From Rhodobiaceae bacterium (GTDB lineage: Bacteria; Pseudomonadota; Alphaproteobacteria; RS24): a DNA stretch of 64,000 nucleotides. Below the pieces are notes generated by a model. That model searched no databases. It was not told the DNA's origin and saw nothing but the letters and a program-made list of their open reading frames with translations. Every line of letters begins with the position of its first letter. The first letter of the stretch is position 1. Below are positions 20,634 through 28,585 of the stretch, piece after piece. Where the stretch lies: positions 1 to 64,000 of the forward strand of contig JABJKE010000012.1 of the NCBI GenBank assembly GCA_018660505.1, written 5' to 3'. Position numbers and translations under genes: made by a program.

Positions 20634-22177
20634 AGAGCGTCTTGTCGAATGCCGCCCTTGTCGGCAGCGCTACGCTCGCCAGTCGGGTCACGGGGTTTGG
20701 CCGCGACATATTTTTAGCCGCGCTTTTGGGCGCTGGCCCATTGGCAGAGATTTTTGTTATCGCTTTTCGACTGCCGAACTTGTTTCGTCGTTTGTTTGCC
20801 GAAGGGGCTTTCAATGCCGCTTTTGTGCCGCTGTTCACAAAACGCTTAGAGACGGAGGGCGAGGCCTCGGCATTGGCTTTTGCGGGGCGCATTTTGGCGG
20901 TGCTTTTGGCGGCGCTTTGTGTGTTCACCCTGTTGGCGCAGATTTTCATGCCCGCTTTGGTTTTGGCTTTGGCGCAAGGGTTTAGCGGCGATGCGGCCAA
21001 GTTTGAGGCGGCGGTGCATTATGCGCGCATTAGTTTTCCCTATCTTGTGTTTATGTCTCTGGTGTCTTTATTTGCCGCCATGCTCAATGCGACCGGTCGG
21101 TTTTTCGCTGCCGCTTTCGCGCCCATTTTATTGAACCTTGTGCTGATTGGCGCCATGGCTTTGGCGGTGGCGCACCAAGGCGCGCCGTTAGATTACATTA
21201 TTTGGGGCGTGGCTTTGGCGGGGGTTTTGCAATTTGCGTTCGTCTTTATCGCTGCTTGGCGCGCGCGTCTCCGGGTGCCCTTGGTGGCGCCCAAAATAAC
21301 CCCCGAGGTCAAAAGCGTTTGGGTTTTGGCCGTGCCAGGCATTTTGGCGGCGGGCATCGGGCAGATAAATCTACTGGTCGGCACCTCCATTGCCACGGGG
21401 CAGGCGGGTGCGGCCGCTTGGCTTTATTATGCCGATAGGCTGTATCAATTGCCCATGGGGGTCATTGGCGTGGCCATGTCTGTGGCGCTTTTGCCCGAGC
21501 TTGCGCGTCGTCTAGCTGCCAAGCAAACCGAGGCCGCGCATGAGGCGCAAAGCACGGCGCTGCTGGCGGCTGGGTTTTTAACCTTGCCCGCGGCGGCGGG
21601 TCTGTTTGTTTTGGCGGCGCCGATTATTTCGCTATTGTTTGAGCGCGGCGCCTTTAGCGCCCAAGACACCGCCATCACGGCGCAGCTATTGCAGGCGTTT
21701 GGTTTGGGGCTGCCGGCCTTTGTTTTCATCAAGGCTTTGCAGCCCTCTTTCTTTGCCCGCCAAGACACGCGCGCGCCATTTATCGATGGGGCGCTTGGGG
21801 TGGCGGTAAATATTTCTCTATCGCTGATATTTTTCCCGATTTACGGCGCGGTGGCCATTGCTTTGGCCACGGTGGCGGCGGGGTATGTGACCTTGAGCCT
21901 CATGTTGGTGCGCCTCGCCAGACGCGATGTTTGGCACTTGCGCGGGCGCACGCTGGCGCGCTTATTGGCGCAAATTTTGGGCGCGGCGCTGATGACGGGC
22001 GTGTTGGTGCAGGCCATGCACATCTTGCCGCCGCCGCCGCAAACTCTCGGCCTGTGGCTGACTGGCATGATTGGCTTGGGTGGATTGGTGTTCGTCTTGG
22101 CAGCCTTCTTGTTGGGCGGGGTGGCGCGCCAAAGCGTGTATGACGCTGTGGCTCGCTTGCGCCGACGCCAGCGATAA
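20630..22177 (+). CDS. murJ: Lipid II flippase MurJ
   Basis: MurJ flips lipid II across the inner membrane for peptidoglycan synthesis. The 515-residue protein has the MOP-superfamily pattern of about 14 hydrophobic segments. The conserved N-terminal block ASRVTGFGRDIFLAALLGAG contains the key Arg/Asp residues, and FRLPNLFRRLFAEGAFNAAFVP follows. YYADRLYQLPMGVIGVAM near the middle is also typical. It starts within the glnD stop (ATGA), so translation is probably coupled. The order glnD-murJ-trpS is common in alphaproteobacteria. Confidence 0.96.
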   Translation: MKSVLSNAALVGSATLASRVTGFGRDIFLAALLGAGPLAEIFVIAFRLPNLFRRLFAEGAFNAAFVPLFTKRLETEGEASALAFAGRILAVLLAALCVFTLLAQIFMPALVLALAQGFSGDAAKFEAAVHYARISFPYLVFMSLVSLFAAMLNATGRFFAAAFAPILLNLVLIGAMALAVAHQGAPLDYIIWGVALAGVLQFAFVFIAAWRARLRVPLVAPKITPEVKSVWVLAVPGILAAGIGQINLLVGTSIATGQAGAAAWLYYADRLYQLPMGVIGVAMSVALLPELARRLAAKQTEAAHEAQSTALLAAGFLTLPAAAGLFVLAAPIISLLFERGAFSAQDTAITAQLLQAFGLGLPAFVFIKALQPSFFARQDTRAPFIDGALGVAVNISLSLIFFPIYGAVAIALATVAAGYVTLSLMLVRLARRDVWHLRGRTLARLLAQILGAALMTGVLVQAMHILPPPPQTLGLWLTGMIGLGGLVFVLAAFLLGGVARQSVYDAVARLRRRQR

Positions 22178-22186
22178 GCGATAAGG

Positions 22187-22254
22187 CTTGAAAGACATGT
22201 CTTGAACGAGATGTCTTGAAAGATAGGGCCTGAAAAGAAGGCTTGAAACAGGAG
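22187..22254 (+). repeat. 14-bp phased CTTGAA repeat in the trpS leader
   Basis: CTTGAA-like cores start at 22187, 22201, 22215, 22229 (CCTGAA) and 22242, so the steps are 14, 14, 14 and 13 bases. The first two full units are CTTGAAAGACATGT and CTTGAACGAGATGT. The array includes a perfect 12-bp palindrome (AAGACATGTCTT, 22192-22203) and ends at the trpS ribosome site. Its function is unknown. Confidence 0.75.
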
Positions 22255-22260
22255 TTGATT

Positions 22261-23265
22261 ATGACCGCACGGGTTCTTTCTGGCGTCCAGCCAACCGGCA
22301 ATTTGCATCTGGGTAATTATCTGGGGGCCATTCGAAATTTTGTCGGCTTGCAAGAAACGCATGAGTGCCTTTATTGCGTGGTCGATATGCACGCCATCAC
22401 GGTGTTTCAAGACCCGCAAGAGCTGGCCGCTAATACGCGCGAAGTGGCGGCGGCTTTTATTGCCGCGGGCGTCGACCCGAAAAACCATATTGTGTTCAAC
22501 CAAGCGCAAGTCGCACAACATGCCGAGCTGGCTTGGGTGCTCAATTGCGTCTCGCGCATGGGCTGGCTGAACCGGATGACCCAGTTCAAAGAAAAGGCCG
22601 GCAAAGACCGCGAAAAAGCGTCGGTCGGCCTATATGTTTATCCCAATTTAATGGCCGCCGATATTTTGCTGTATAAGGCGACCCATGTGCCCGTGGGCGA
22701 AGACCAAAAGCAGCATCTCGAATTGGCGCGCGATATCGCCCAAAAATTTAATCATGATTTTAAAGCCGAAGGGTTTTTTCCGCAGCCAGAGCCGCTCATC
22801 CAAGGGCCCGCCACGCGAGTGATGAGCCTGCGCGATGGCACGAAAAAAATGTCGAAATCTGACCCGTCGGATTTATCGCGCATCACCATGCTTGATGGCC
22901 CCGATGCGATTTCGAAGAAAATTCGCAAAGCCAAAACCGATACGCAAGCTTTGCCGGAAACCAAGGCGCAATTGGAAGGACGCCCCGAAGCGGCTAATCT
23001 TTTGGGCCTTTATGCGGCGCTGGCCGATGTGTCCTTGGAGGCCGCGATGAGCCAATTCGCGGGGTCGCAATTTTCGAATTTAAAAGAGCAATTGGCCGAA
23101 GTCGCGATTGAAAAAATTGGCCCGATTGGCGAAGAGATGAAACGCCTAACGCAAGACCCCGCCACGGTGGATGCCATATTGGCCGATGGCGCCGAACGCG
23201 CCCGCGCCTTGGCCGAACCGATTATGGCCGAGGTGCGCCAAAAGGTTGGCTTCTTAGGTGGCTAA
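22261..23265 (+). CDS. trpS: Tryptophanyl-tRNA synthetase
   Basis: This class I synthetase charges tRNA-Trp. The 334-residue product has the HIGH-type motif as [14 protein letters not shown] at the N terminus and KMSKS at about residues 196-200 ([12 protein letters not shown]). [15 protein letters not shown], which contacts substrate, is also present. The ATG at 22261 follows an AGGAG site. A TTG six codons upstream in frame is unlikely, because it would place the ribosome site inside the coding region. The leader carries the phased 14-bp repeat. The gene is probably co-transcribed with glnD-murJ. Confidence 0.97.
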   Translation: MTARVLSGVQPTGNLHLGNYLGAIRNFVGLQETHECLYCVVDMHAITVFQDPQELAANTREVAAAFIAAGVDPKNHIVFNQAQVAQHAELAWVLNCVSRMGWLNRMTQFKEKAGKDREKASVGLYVYPNLMAADILLYKATHVPVGEDQKQHLELARDIAQKFNHDFKAEGFFPQPEPLIQGPATRVMSLRDGTKKMSKSDPSDLSRITMLDGPDAISKKIRKAKTDTQALPETKAQLEGRPEAANLLGLYAALADVSLEAAMSQFAGSQFSNLKEQLAEVAIEKIGPIGEEMKRLTQDPATVDAILADGAERARALAEPIMAEVRQKVGFLGG

Positions 23266-23321
23266 TTAGGGGGCGGTCATTGTGACTTGTTTTCATAAAA
23301 GCAAACTGGCAGCATTGCGCT

Positions 23322-23798
23322 ATGGATATTAATCAACATTTACAGCGCAAATTTTTGGTTGTCGTCGATGGCTCGGCAGAAGGCCATGCCGCTTTGCGCT
23401 TTGCGGCGCGGCGCGCCCATGGCACGGGCGGCAAAGTTTCGCTGCTGCTGGTCATTGAACCCGAAAGCCATGAGCATTGGCTCGGCGTTGGGTCTTTGAT
23501 GAAGGAAGAGGCGCAAAACGAAGCCGAAAAAATACTCAATGATTGCGCAGGCCTGGTTGAAATGCTGGGCGGCGAACGCCCCGCCACCCATATTCGCCAC
23601 GGCTCCTTGGCTGAAGAGATTGGCCGATTGATTGAAGAAGACCGCACCATTTCGACTTTGGTCTTGGCGGCCGCTGTAGATAATAATGGACCCGGCCCCT
23701 TGGTTTCGGCTATTGGTTCGGGTAAATCAGGGTTCCATCTGCCGGTAACCATTGTGCCTGGGGATTTATCTGACGATGAGATTGATGGCCTGACCTAA
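23322..23798 (+). CDS. Universal stress protein (UspA family)
   Basis: A 158-residue single-domain UspA-family protein. It starts with [23 protein letters not shown], where the Asp near the first strand normally contacts ATP. Near the C terminus, SAIGSGKSGFHLPVTIVPG resembles the G-x2-G-x9-G(S/T) nucleotide-binding motif. The role is probably stress survival, but the specific ligand or partner is not known. The ATG has almost no ribosome site, so it may be weakly translated or leaderless. It lies 56 bases after trpS and just before the hydroxylase-like gene. Confidence 0.88.
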   Translation: MDINQHLQRKFLVVVDGSAEGHAALRFAARRAHGTGGKVSLLLVIEPESHEHWLGVGSLMKEEAQNEAEKILNDCAGLVEMLGGERPATHIRHGSLAEEIGRLIEEDRTISTLVLAAAVDNNGPGPLVSAIGSGKSGFHLPVTIVPGDLSDDEIDGLT

Positions 23799-23817
23799 GA
23801 CCTGTAGGGAGACGCGT

Positions 23818-24750
23818 ATGTCTGTAAATGAGATTATCACCATTAAAGTAACGCTTACCGCCATTCCGGTGTTTTTCCTTGCCATTGCTTTGGAAATTTT
23901 GGCCGTTCGCTTCTTGCGCCAACGCGGCAGCTTGAACGCCAAAGATGACTCGGTCAGCATTTTTATGGGGCTGTTTTCTGTCGTCACCAATGGCGCGGCC
24001 GCCTTCCTGACTTTGGGCCTATTGCTATGGGCGCAGCAATATCAGATGACGGTTTTGCCAATGACCTTTGCCGTTTTGGTCGCTTGTTTCGTTTTGGATG
24101 ATTTGCGCTATTACGTGCATCACCGCATTGCCCATCGGTGCCGTTGGCCTTGGGCGATGCATATTATTCATCATTCCAGCCAGCGTTTCTCGCTCGCTGT
24201 GGCGCTGCGCCAAGGGTGGACGAAGCATTTTACTGGCACGACGTTTTTGAAAGTCCCGCTGGTGCTCATCGGCTTCGACCCGTTGATGGTCATTTTTTGT
24301 GGCGCTCTTAATGCGGTCTATCAGTTTTTCTTGCACACAGAATCTGTCGATAAAATGCCGCGCTGGTTCGAAGCAATTTTTAACACGCCGTCGCATCACC
24401 GCGTTCACCATGGCAAAAACCCGCAATATTTAGATTCCAATTACGCTGGCACGCTGATTATTTGGGACAAGCTGTTTGGAACTTTCGCGGCCGAAGATGC
24501 CAATGATCGCCCCAACTATGGGCTGGTGAAAGACTTGGAGACTTACAACCCGTTCCGTATTTTCGCGCATGAATATATTGGCATCGCCAAAGATGTTTTC
24601 GCGCGGGGTCTGAGTTTGAAACAGCGGCTGCTTTATGTGCTGGCGCCTCCCGGGTGGAGCCATGATGGCTCGCGTCTCAGCTCGCGAGACATTAAGCGCG
24701 CGGCTGGCGTGTTAGACGCCCCCGCTTCTTCTGCGCCGGCTGGCGAATAA
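23818..24750 (+). CDS. Fatty acid hydroxylase superfamily (sterol desaturase-like) membrane protein
   Basis: The 310-residue protein belongs to the membrane-bound di-iron oxygenase superfamily that includes sterol desaturases and fatty acid hydroxylases. Three histidine clusters are visible in order: HHRIAH, HIIHHSS and HHRVHHG, in the usual arrangement for two iron atoms. At least three hydrophobic segments precede and separate them. The substrate cannot be read from the sequence; lipid hydroxylation is the family-level inference. A GGGAGA ribosome site is present. The gene is followed 13 bases later by an unknown membrane protein, and the two are likely co-expressed. Confidence 0.88.
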   Translation: MSVNEIITIKVTLTAIPVFFLAIALEILAVRFLRQRGSLNAKDDSVSIFMGLFSVVTNGAAAFLTLGLLLWAQQYQMTVLPMTFAVLVACFVLDDLRYYVHHRIAHRCRWPWAMHIIHHSSQRFSLAVALRQGWTKHFTGTTFLKVPLVLIGFDPLMVIFCGALNAVYQFFLHTESVDKMPRWFEAIFNTPSHHRVHHGKNPQYLDSNYAGTLIIWDKLFGTFAAEDANDRPNYGLVKDLETYNPFRIFAHEYIGIAKDVFARGLSLKQRLLYVLAPPGWSHDGSRLSSRDIKRAAGVLDAPASSAPAGE

Positions 24751-24763
24751 AGGAGACGCGCGC

Positions 24764-25333
24764 ATGGCCCATTACGCCCTTTCTGAACTGCTGATTGTGC
24801 TGGCCGCCCTTTGGGCGGGCACTCGATTGGTGGCCCACGACCGCGCGATCGCCGCCTTGGGCGTTTTATTATTCGGTGCCGCTGCCGCCATTGGCGCGGT
24901 GCGCTTTTCTTTTGGCTTGATAGAGCCTTGGGCCGATATGCACCGTTTTGCGGGCACAATGGGTGGCCTCTTGGCGATGATGGCTTTAACCCATCAGGTA
25001 GTGCGCTTTGAGACGGCCCGCCTTTCGCCCCAAAGTCATATGGCCTTGGCGGCCTTAGGCCTTGGTTTGGCACTGGCCATGCCAGCGCTGCGGGTGCCGC
25101 TGTTTTTAATTTGGTCGCTGGGCTTTATTTGGTTGGCCGCGCGCCATACGCCCCTGCGGCTTTCCCCCGCTTGGCAAAAAGCCGGCGTCGCTGGTTTTAT
25201 GCTGTTTAATGTTCTGGTGTTTCGCCAATCGCCCTATTTGGATGCGGCGCTCAGCTGGCATATTTTTCATGTGCTGGTCGCGCTATGGATAGTGGGCGTG
25301 GTCTGGCTTTTCTCGCCATCCGTGCCAGACTAG
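24764..25333 (+). CDS. Integral membrane protein of unknown function
   Basis: I do not recognise a named family. The 189-residue product is almost entirely hydrophobic, with about six membrane segments and short loops. Polar residues inside segments include an RFSFGLIEPWADMHR stretch, two histidines in loops (THQVVRFE, WHIFHVLVALW) and several arginines, a pattern seen in small membrane enzymes or cofactor-binding proteins. It follows the hydroxylase-like gene by 13 bases with an AGGAGA ribosome site, so a joint function in lipid modification is plausible but unproven. A short direct repeat GACTAGATT occurs twice around its stop codon. Confidence 0.8.
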   Translation: MAHYALSELLIVLAALWAGTRLVAHDRAIAALGVLLFGAAAAIGAVRFSFGLIEPWADMHRFAGTMGGLLAMMALTHQVVRFETARLSPQSHMALAALGLGLALAMPALRVPLFLIWSLGFIWLAARHTPLRLSPAWQKAGVAGFMLFNVLVFRQSPYLDAALSWHIFHVLVALWIVGVVWLFSPSVPD

Positions 25334-25438
25334 ATTGAGACTAGATTAAAACCAAACGGGCCATTCAAACAGCTAGGCCTCGTCTTTTGCGTTTAGATTG
25401 CCTATATAGAGGTAGAGCTAACAAAGGAATAGGGTGCC

Positions 25439-25993
25439 ATGTTCATTCAAACCGAAGACACGCCAAACCCAGCCACGCTGAAATTTTTGCCGGGCCGCGA
25501 AGTGATGGGCGATAAGCCCCCCGCTGATTTTCCCAATTCGGATGCGGCCCAAGCCTCGCCTTTGGCGGCGGCCCTATTTGCCATCGAAGAGGTAAGCGCT
25601 GTGTTTTTTGGCGCGGATTTCATTGCCGTATCGAAATCGGGCGGCGAATGGCAGCACGTGAAAGCGGCCATTTTGCAAGCGATTATGGAACATTTTGTGG
25701 CCGAAAAACCGCTGATGCTCCATGACGTATCCACCGCGCAAGTAGAGGATGCGGGCGAAGATGGCGAAATTATTGCCGCCATTAAACAAATTCTCGACAC
25801 GCGGGTGCGCCCCGCCGTCGCCCAAGATGGCGGCGATATTGTGTTTCATGGCTACGCCGATGGCGTGGTCAGTCTGCATATGCGCGGCGCCTGTGCGGGC
25901 TGCCCGTCGGCTTCGGCGACCCTGAAACAGGGGGTGGAAAACCTGCTGAAACATTTCATTCCCTCGGTCACAGAAGTCCGCGCGGTCCTTTAA
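25439..25993 (+). CDS. NifU-family Fe-S scaffold/carrier protein (Nfu)
   Basis: Nfu proteins carry Fe-S clusters to target apoproteins. The 184-residue product has the N-terminal Nfu domain (MFIQTEDTPNPATLKFLPG) and a C-terminal NifU-like domain with the CxxC cluster motif at about Cys152 and Cys155 (RGACAGCPSASATLKQGVENLL). This two-domain layout matches the alphaproteobacterial and mitochondrial NFU1 type. The ATG at 25439 is preceded by AGGAAT. The gap before it holds CCTATATAG at 25401-25409, similar to the dnaK -10, but without a good -35. It is followed by tsaB after 14 bases. Confidence 0.95.
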   Translation: MFIQTEDTPNPATLKFLPGREVMGDKPPADFPNSDAAQASPLAAALFAIEEVSAVFFGADFIAVSKSGGEWQHVKAAILQAIMEHFVAEKPLMLHDVSTAQVEDAGEDGEIIAAIKQILDTRVRPAVAQDGGDIVFHGYADGVVSLHMRGACAGCPSASATLKQGVENLLKHFIPSVTEVRAVL

Positions 25994-26007
25994 GGCGGGA
26001 TATTTGA

Positions 26008-26751
26008 TTGTCCGATGCCGCCCCCCCTCTGTTTCTCGCTTGCGACACCACGCAGGGCGCGTGCTCGGCGGCGCTCTATCGCGCCAGCTCAAACGCCAAT
26101 AAGGCGTCTGTCTTAGCCAGCGAGGTTTTGTCCATGACCAAAGGTCATGCCGAAGCCCTCCTGCCCATGCTGGCGCGGGTTTGTGCGACGGCGAAAATAG
26201 ATATGCAAGAGATAGACCGCTTGGCGGTCACCCATGGGCCAGGCACATTTACTGGCGTGCGCGTGGGGTTATCGGCCATGCGCGGGCTGTCTTTGGCACT
26301 GGCCATCCCGTTGAAAGCCTATGGCACACTCGAGGTTATGGCACAGGCCAGCGAAGCCAAAACGCCGCTGATTGTGGCGGTGGATGCGCGACGCTCGGTG
26401 TTTTATGCGCAAAGCTTTGATGCGGCCAAAACCCCGCTGACACCACCCCAAGCTTTGACCGCAGAGCAGGTCTTCGCCCTCGTGGAAACAGGCGCGGTTG
26501 GGCTTCTCGGTAGCGGTGCAGATCCGCTTTTGGCCTCCCTTAAAAATCCCGAAAGCAGCCGCTTTTCTGCTGAAAATGGCTTGGATTACCCGCAAGCCGA
26601 AAAACTGGCAGCCCTCGCTGCGGCAGATTTAGATTGGCCAGCCTATGACGCGCACGCGCGCCAGCCAGAACCGCTTTATTTACGCGCGCCCGATGCCAGC
26701 CTGCCCAATCCAGATAAATTCCCCCGCCGCGCGCCGACGCCAGACGCATGA
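26008..26751 (+). CDS. tsaB: tRNA threonylcarbamoyladenosine biosynthesis protein TsaB
   Basis: TsaB is the non-catalytic partner that supports TsaD in forming the t6A37 modification of tRNA. The 247-residue product has the family start LFLACDTTQGACSAALY, then MTKGHAEALLPML and LAVTHGPGTFTGVRVGLSAMRGLSLAL, which resembles the ASKHA fold. The start appears to be TTG at 26008, eight to ten bases after an AAGGCGGG site, since no ATG or GTG is suitably placed. It overlaps rimI by four bases (ATGA), forming a tsaB-rimI pair typical of proteobacteria. Confidence 0.94.
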   Translation: MSDAAPPLFLACDTTQGACSAALYRASSNANKASVLASEVLSMTKGHAEALLPMLARVCATAKIDMQEIDRLAVTHGPGTFTGVRVGLSAMRGLSLALAIPLKAYGTLEVMAQASEAKTPLIVAVDARRSVFYAQSFDAAKTPLTPPQALTAEQVFALVETGAVGLLGSGADPLLASLKNPESSRFSAENGLDYPQAEKLAALAAADLDWPAYDAHARQPEPLYLRAPDASLPNPDKFPRRAPTPDA

Positions 26752-27197
26752 GTTTCGTTATCCAGCCTTTGCAAGATGGTGCGCAACTGGCTGATTTGCA
26801 CCATCAAGCGTTTGACCCTGCCATTGACCCTGCCATCGGCCAGGCTTGGGATGCGCCCGCCTTTGAACGGCTTTTGCAGCAAAAAAGCGTGCAGGCGTTT
26901 GGCACGAGCCATGGATTTATTTTGCTGCAAACGGTGGCGGAGGAAGCCGAGATATTAACTTTGGCCGTGCATCCAGATGCGCGTCGGGCGGGTCTGGCGC
27001 GCGCGCTGATTGGCGAGGCGCAAAAAACTTTGCGCGCGGCGCGTATTTTTTTAGAGGTGGCGCAAGACAATCGCCCCGCTCGCGCGCTTTATGCTGGCAT
27101 GGGGTTTGTCGAATGCGGGCGTCGGGCGGCCTATTATAAGCGCCCCGATGGCGCGCGCGTGGACGCGCTTATCTTGCAGCTCGAAACGCCGCAATAA
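26748..27197 (+). CDS. rimI: Ribosomal-protein-alanine N-acetyltransferase RimI-like (GNAT)
   Basis: A 149-residue GNAT acetyltransferase. RimI acetylates the N terminus of ribosomal protein S18 in enterobacteria. The acetyl-CoA-binding core is visible as ILTLAVHPDARRAGLARALIGEAQ (the R-x2-G-x-A loop) and IFLEVAQDNRPARALYAGMGFVECGRRAAYYK. The substrate assignment is inferred from the family and from the tsaB neighbour, whose stop codon overlaps its start. Other GNAT activities cannot be excluded. Confidence 0.9.
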   Translation: MSFVIQPLQDGAQLADLHHQAFDPAIDPAIGQAWDAPAFERLLQQKSVQAFGTSHGFILLQTVAEEAEILTLAVHPDARRAGLARALIGEAQKTLRAARIFLEVAQDNRPARALYAGMGFVECGRRAAYYKRPDGARVDALILQLETPQ

Positions 27198-27265
27198 TCT
27201 GCGCCAGCTTGGCAAAAGGGCAATGGGCGCGTGATTTCTTGTGTCACTTGTGCTAGAAAACCGCC

Positions 27266-27706
27266 ATGGAAAAAACAACCGGATCTCAAATGGATATTGA
27301 AACGCTAGCGACGCAAGCGGGCATGCGCATGACCGACCAGCGTCGGGTGATTGCGGGTGTCTTGTCGCAAGCCGATGACCATCCAGATGTGGAAGAAGTC
27401 TATCGGCGCGCCTCCGAGCGCGATGCGGGCATTTCAATCGCGACGGTCTATCGCACGGTGCGCTTATTCGAAGAAGCGGGCATTTTAACGCGCCATGATT
27501 TTGGCGATGGCCGCGCTCGTTATGAGCCGGTGGCAGATGACCATCATGATCATCTTATCGATATTCAAAGCGGCAAAGTGATTGAATTTACCAATGAAGA
27601 GATTGAGCGCTTGCAAGCCGAAGTGGCGAAGAAGCTCGGGTATAAATTGGTCGACCATCGTCTCGAGCTTTACGGCGTGCCGCTCGAGAAGAAGCCGAAA
27701 AAATAA
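27266..27706 (+). CDS. fur: Fur-family metalloregulator (Fur/Mur type)
   Basis: A 146-residue Fur-family repressor with the winged-helix N-terminal domain (MTDQRRVIAGVLSQADDHPDVEEVYRRA, SIATVYRTVRLFEEAGILTRHDF) and the metal-binding DDHHDHLID segment at about residues 91-98. The CxxC that follows this segment in E. coli Fur is replaced by DIQSG, and no second Cys pair occurs at the end. That is normal for many alphaproteobacterial Fur/Mur proteins, which respond mainly to manganese or moderately to iron. A later ATG at 27290 could also be used. It sits between rimI and plsC, a conserved position. Confidence 0.9.
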   Translation: MEKTTGSQMDIETLATQAGMRMTDQRRVIAGVLSQADDHPDVEEVYRRASERDAGISIATVYRTVRLFEEAGILTRHDFGDGRARYEPVADDHHDHLIDIQSGKVIEFTNEEIERLQAEVAKKLGYKLVDHRLELYGVPLEKKPKK

Positions 27707-27724
27707 CAACGATAATTTCGTAAC

Positions 27725-28567
27725 ATGCAGAGCTTAAGAATTTTAACGCGCGCGATTGGGTTAGGCTTGGCGGTGGTTATTTTCGTGCCGCCGCAAATTG
27801 TCATATTGCTGCTGGCGCGTCTGTTTCCCAGCGCTTTATCTCGCGTCTGGCCACTGGTCCCGCTTTGGTTTTTTCGCTGTCTGTTAAAAATATTTGGCGT
27901 GCGCCTGAAACTTGGCGGCCCCTTGCCCCGCCCCGGCACGCTGCTGGTGGCCAATCATGTGTCGTGGTTTGATGTTCTGGTCATTGGCGCCATTACGCCG
28001 CTTTCCTTTATTGCCAAAAGCGAGGTCAAAGGCTGGCCGCTGTTGGGCCTGCTGTCCAGATTGCAACGCACGGTTTTCGTCGATCGGCGGCGCGGGCGGC
28101 ACAATAAAACCGATGGCGATGGGCTAACCCAACGCTTGCTCGGGGGCGATACGATGGTGATTTTTGCCGAAGGCACAAGCTCCGATGGCCTTAAAGTGCT
28201 GCCGTTTAAATCGACTTTATTTGCTGGCATTGAACGTCTGGCGAAGTCAACGCCAGCCCCCGACGCGCTTATGCCGGTTCAGGCGATGAGCCTGGCCTAT
28301 CTCCGCTTGCATGATATGGCGATGGGGCGGCGCCAGCGGCTGGGCTATGCGTGGTTGGGGGACATGGCCTTGGCGCCGCATTTTCTCTTCATGCTGGCTT
28401 CCGGCCCGCTTACCATCGAGGTGATGTTTCACGAGCCTTTGCCCGACGCGGTGAAAAGCCACCGCAAACAAATGGCGCGTCAGTTGCACGCGCAAGTGAA
28501 AGGCGGGCTGGAAGATATGGCGCGCGTGCGGGACGCGACGGGCGCGCCGCTTGCTTCCAAGGCCTAA
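27725..28567 (+). CDS. plsC: 1-acyl-sn-glycerol-3-phosphate acyltransferase (PlsC family)
   Basis: This inner-membrane enzyme family converts lysophosphatidic acid to phosphatidic acid. The 280-residue protein has an N-terminal hydrophobic segment (about residues 10-35), the catalytic HX4D motif in NHVSWFD (residues 77-83), and the FAEGTSSDG block near residue 149, corresponding to the EGTRS substrate motif. RTVFVDRRRGRHN lies between them. It is flanked by fur and miaB, a common alphaproteobacterial order. It could act on related lysophospholipids such as ornithine-lipid precursors. Confidence 0.9.
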   Translation: MQSLRILTRAIGLGLAVVIFVPPQIVILLLARLFPSALSRVWPLVPLWFFRCLLKIFGVRLKLGGPLPRPGTLLVANHVSWFDVLVIGAITPLSFIAKSEVKGWPLLGLLSRLQRTVFVDRRRGRHNKTDGDGLTQRLLGGDTMVIFAEGTSSDGLKVLPFKSTLFAGIERLAKSTPAPDALMPVQAMSLAYLRLHDMAMGRRQRLGYAWLGDMALAPHFLFMLASGPLTIEVMFHEPLPDAVKSHRKQMARQLHAQVKGGLEDMARVRDATGAPLASKA

Positions 28568-28585
28568 AAGCGCTAAGGCGAAAGC

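Noticed and set aside
25379..25409. CCTATATAG before nfu as an RpoH-type promoter
   Set aside because: The -10 matches that of dnaK, but the hexamer at the same spacing is CTCGTC, which is too far from CTTGAA to support the claim.
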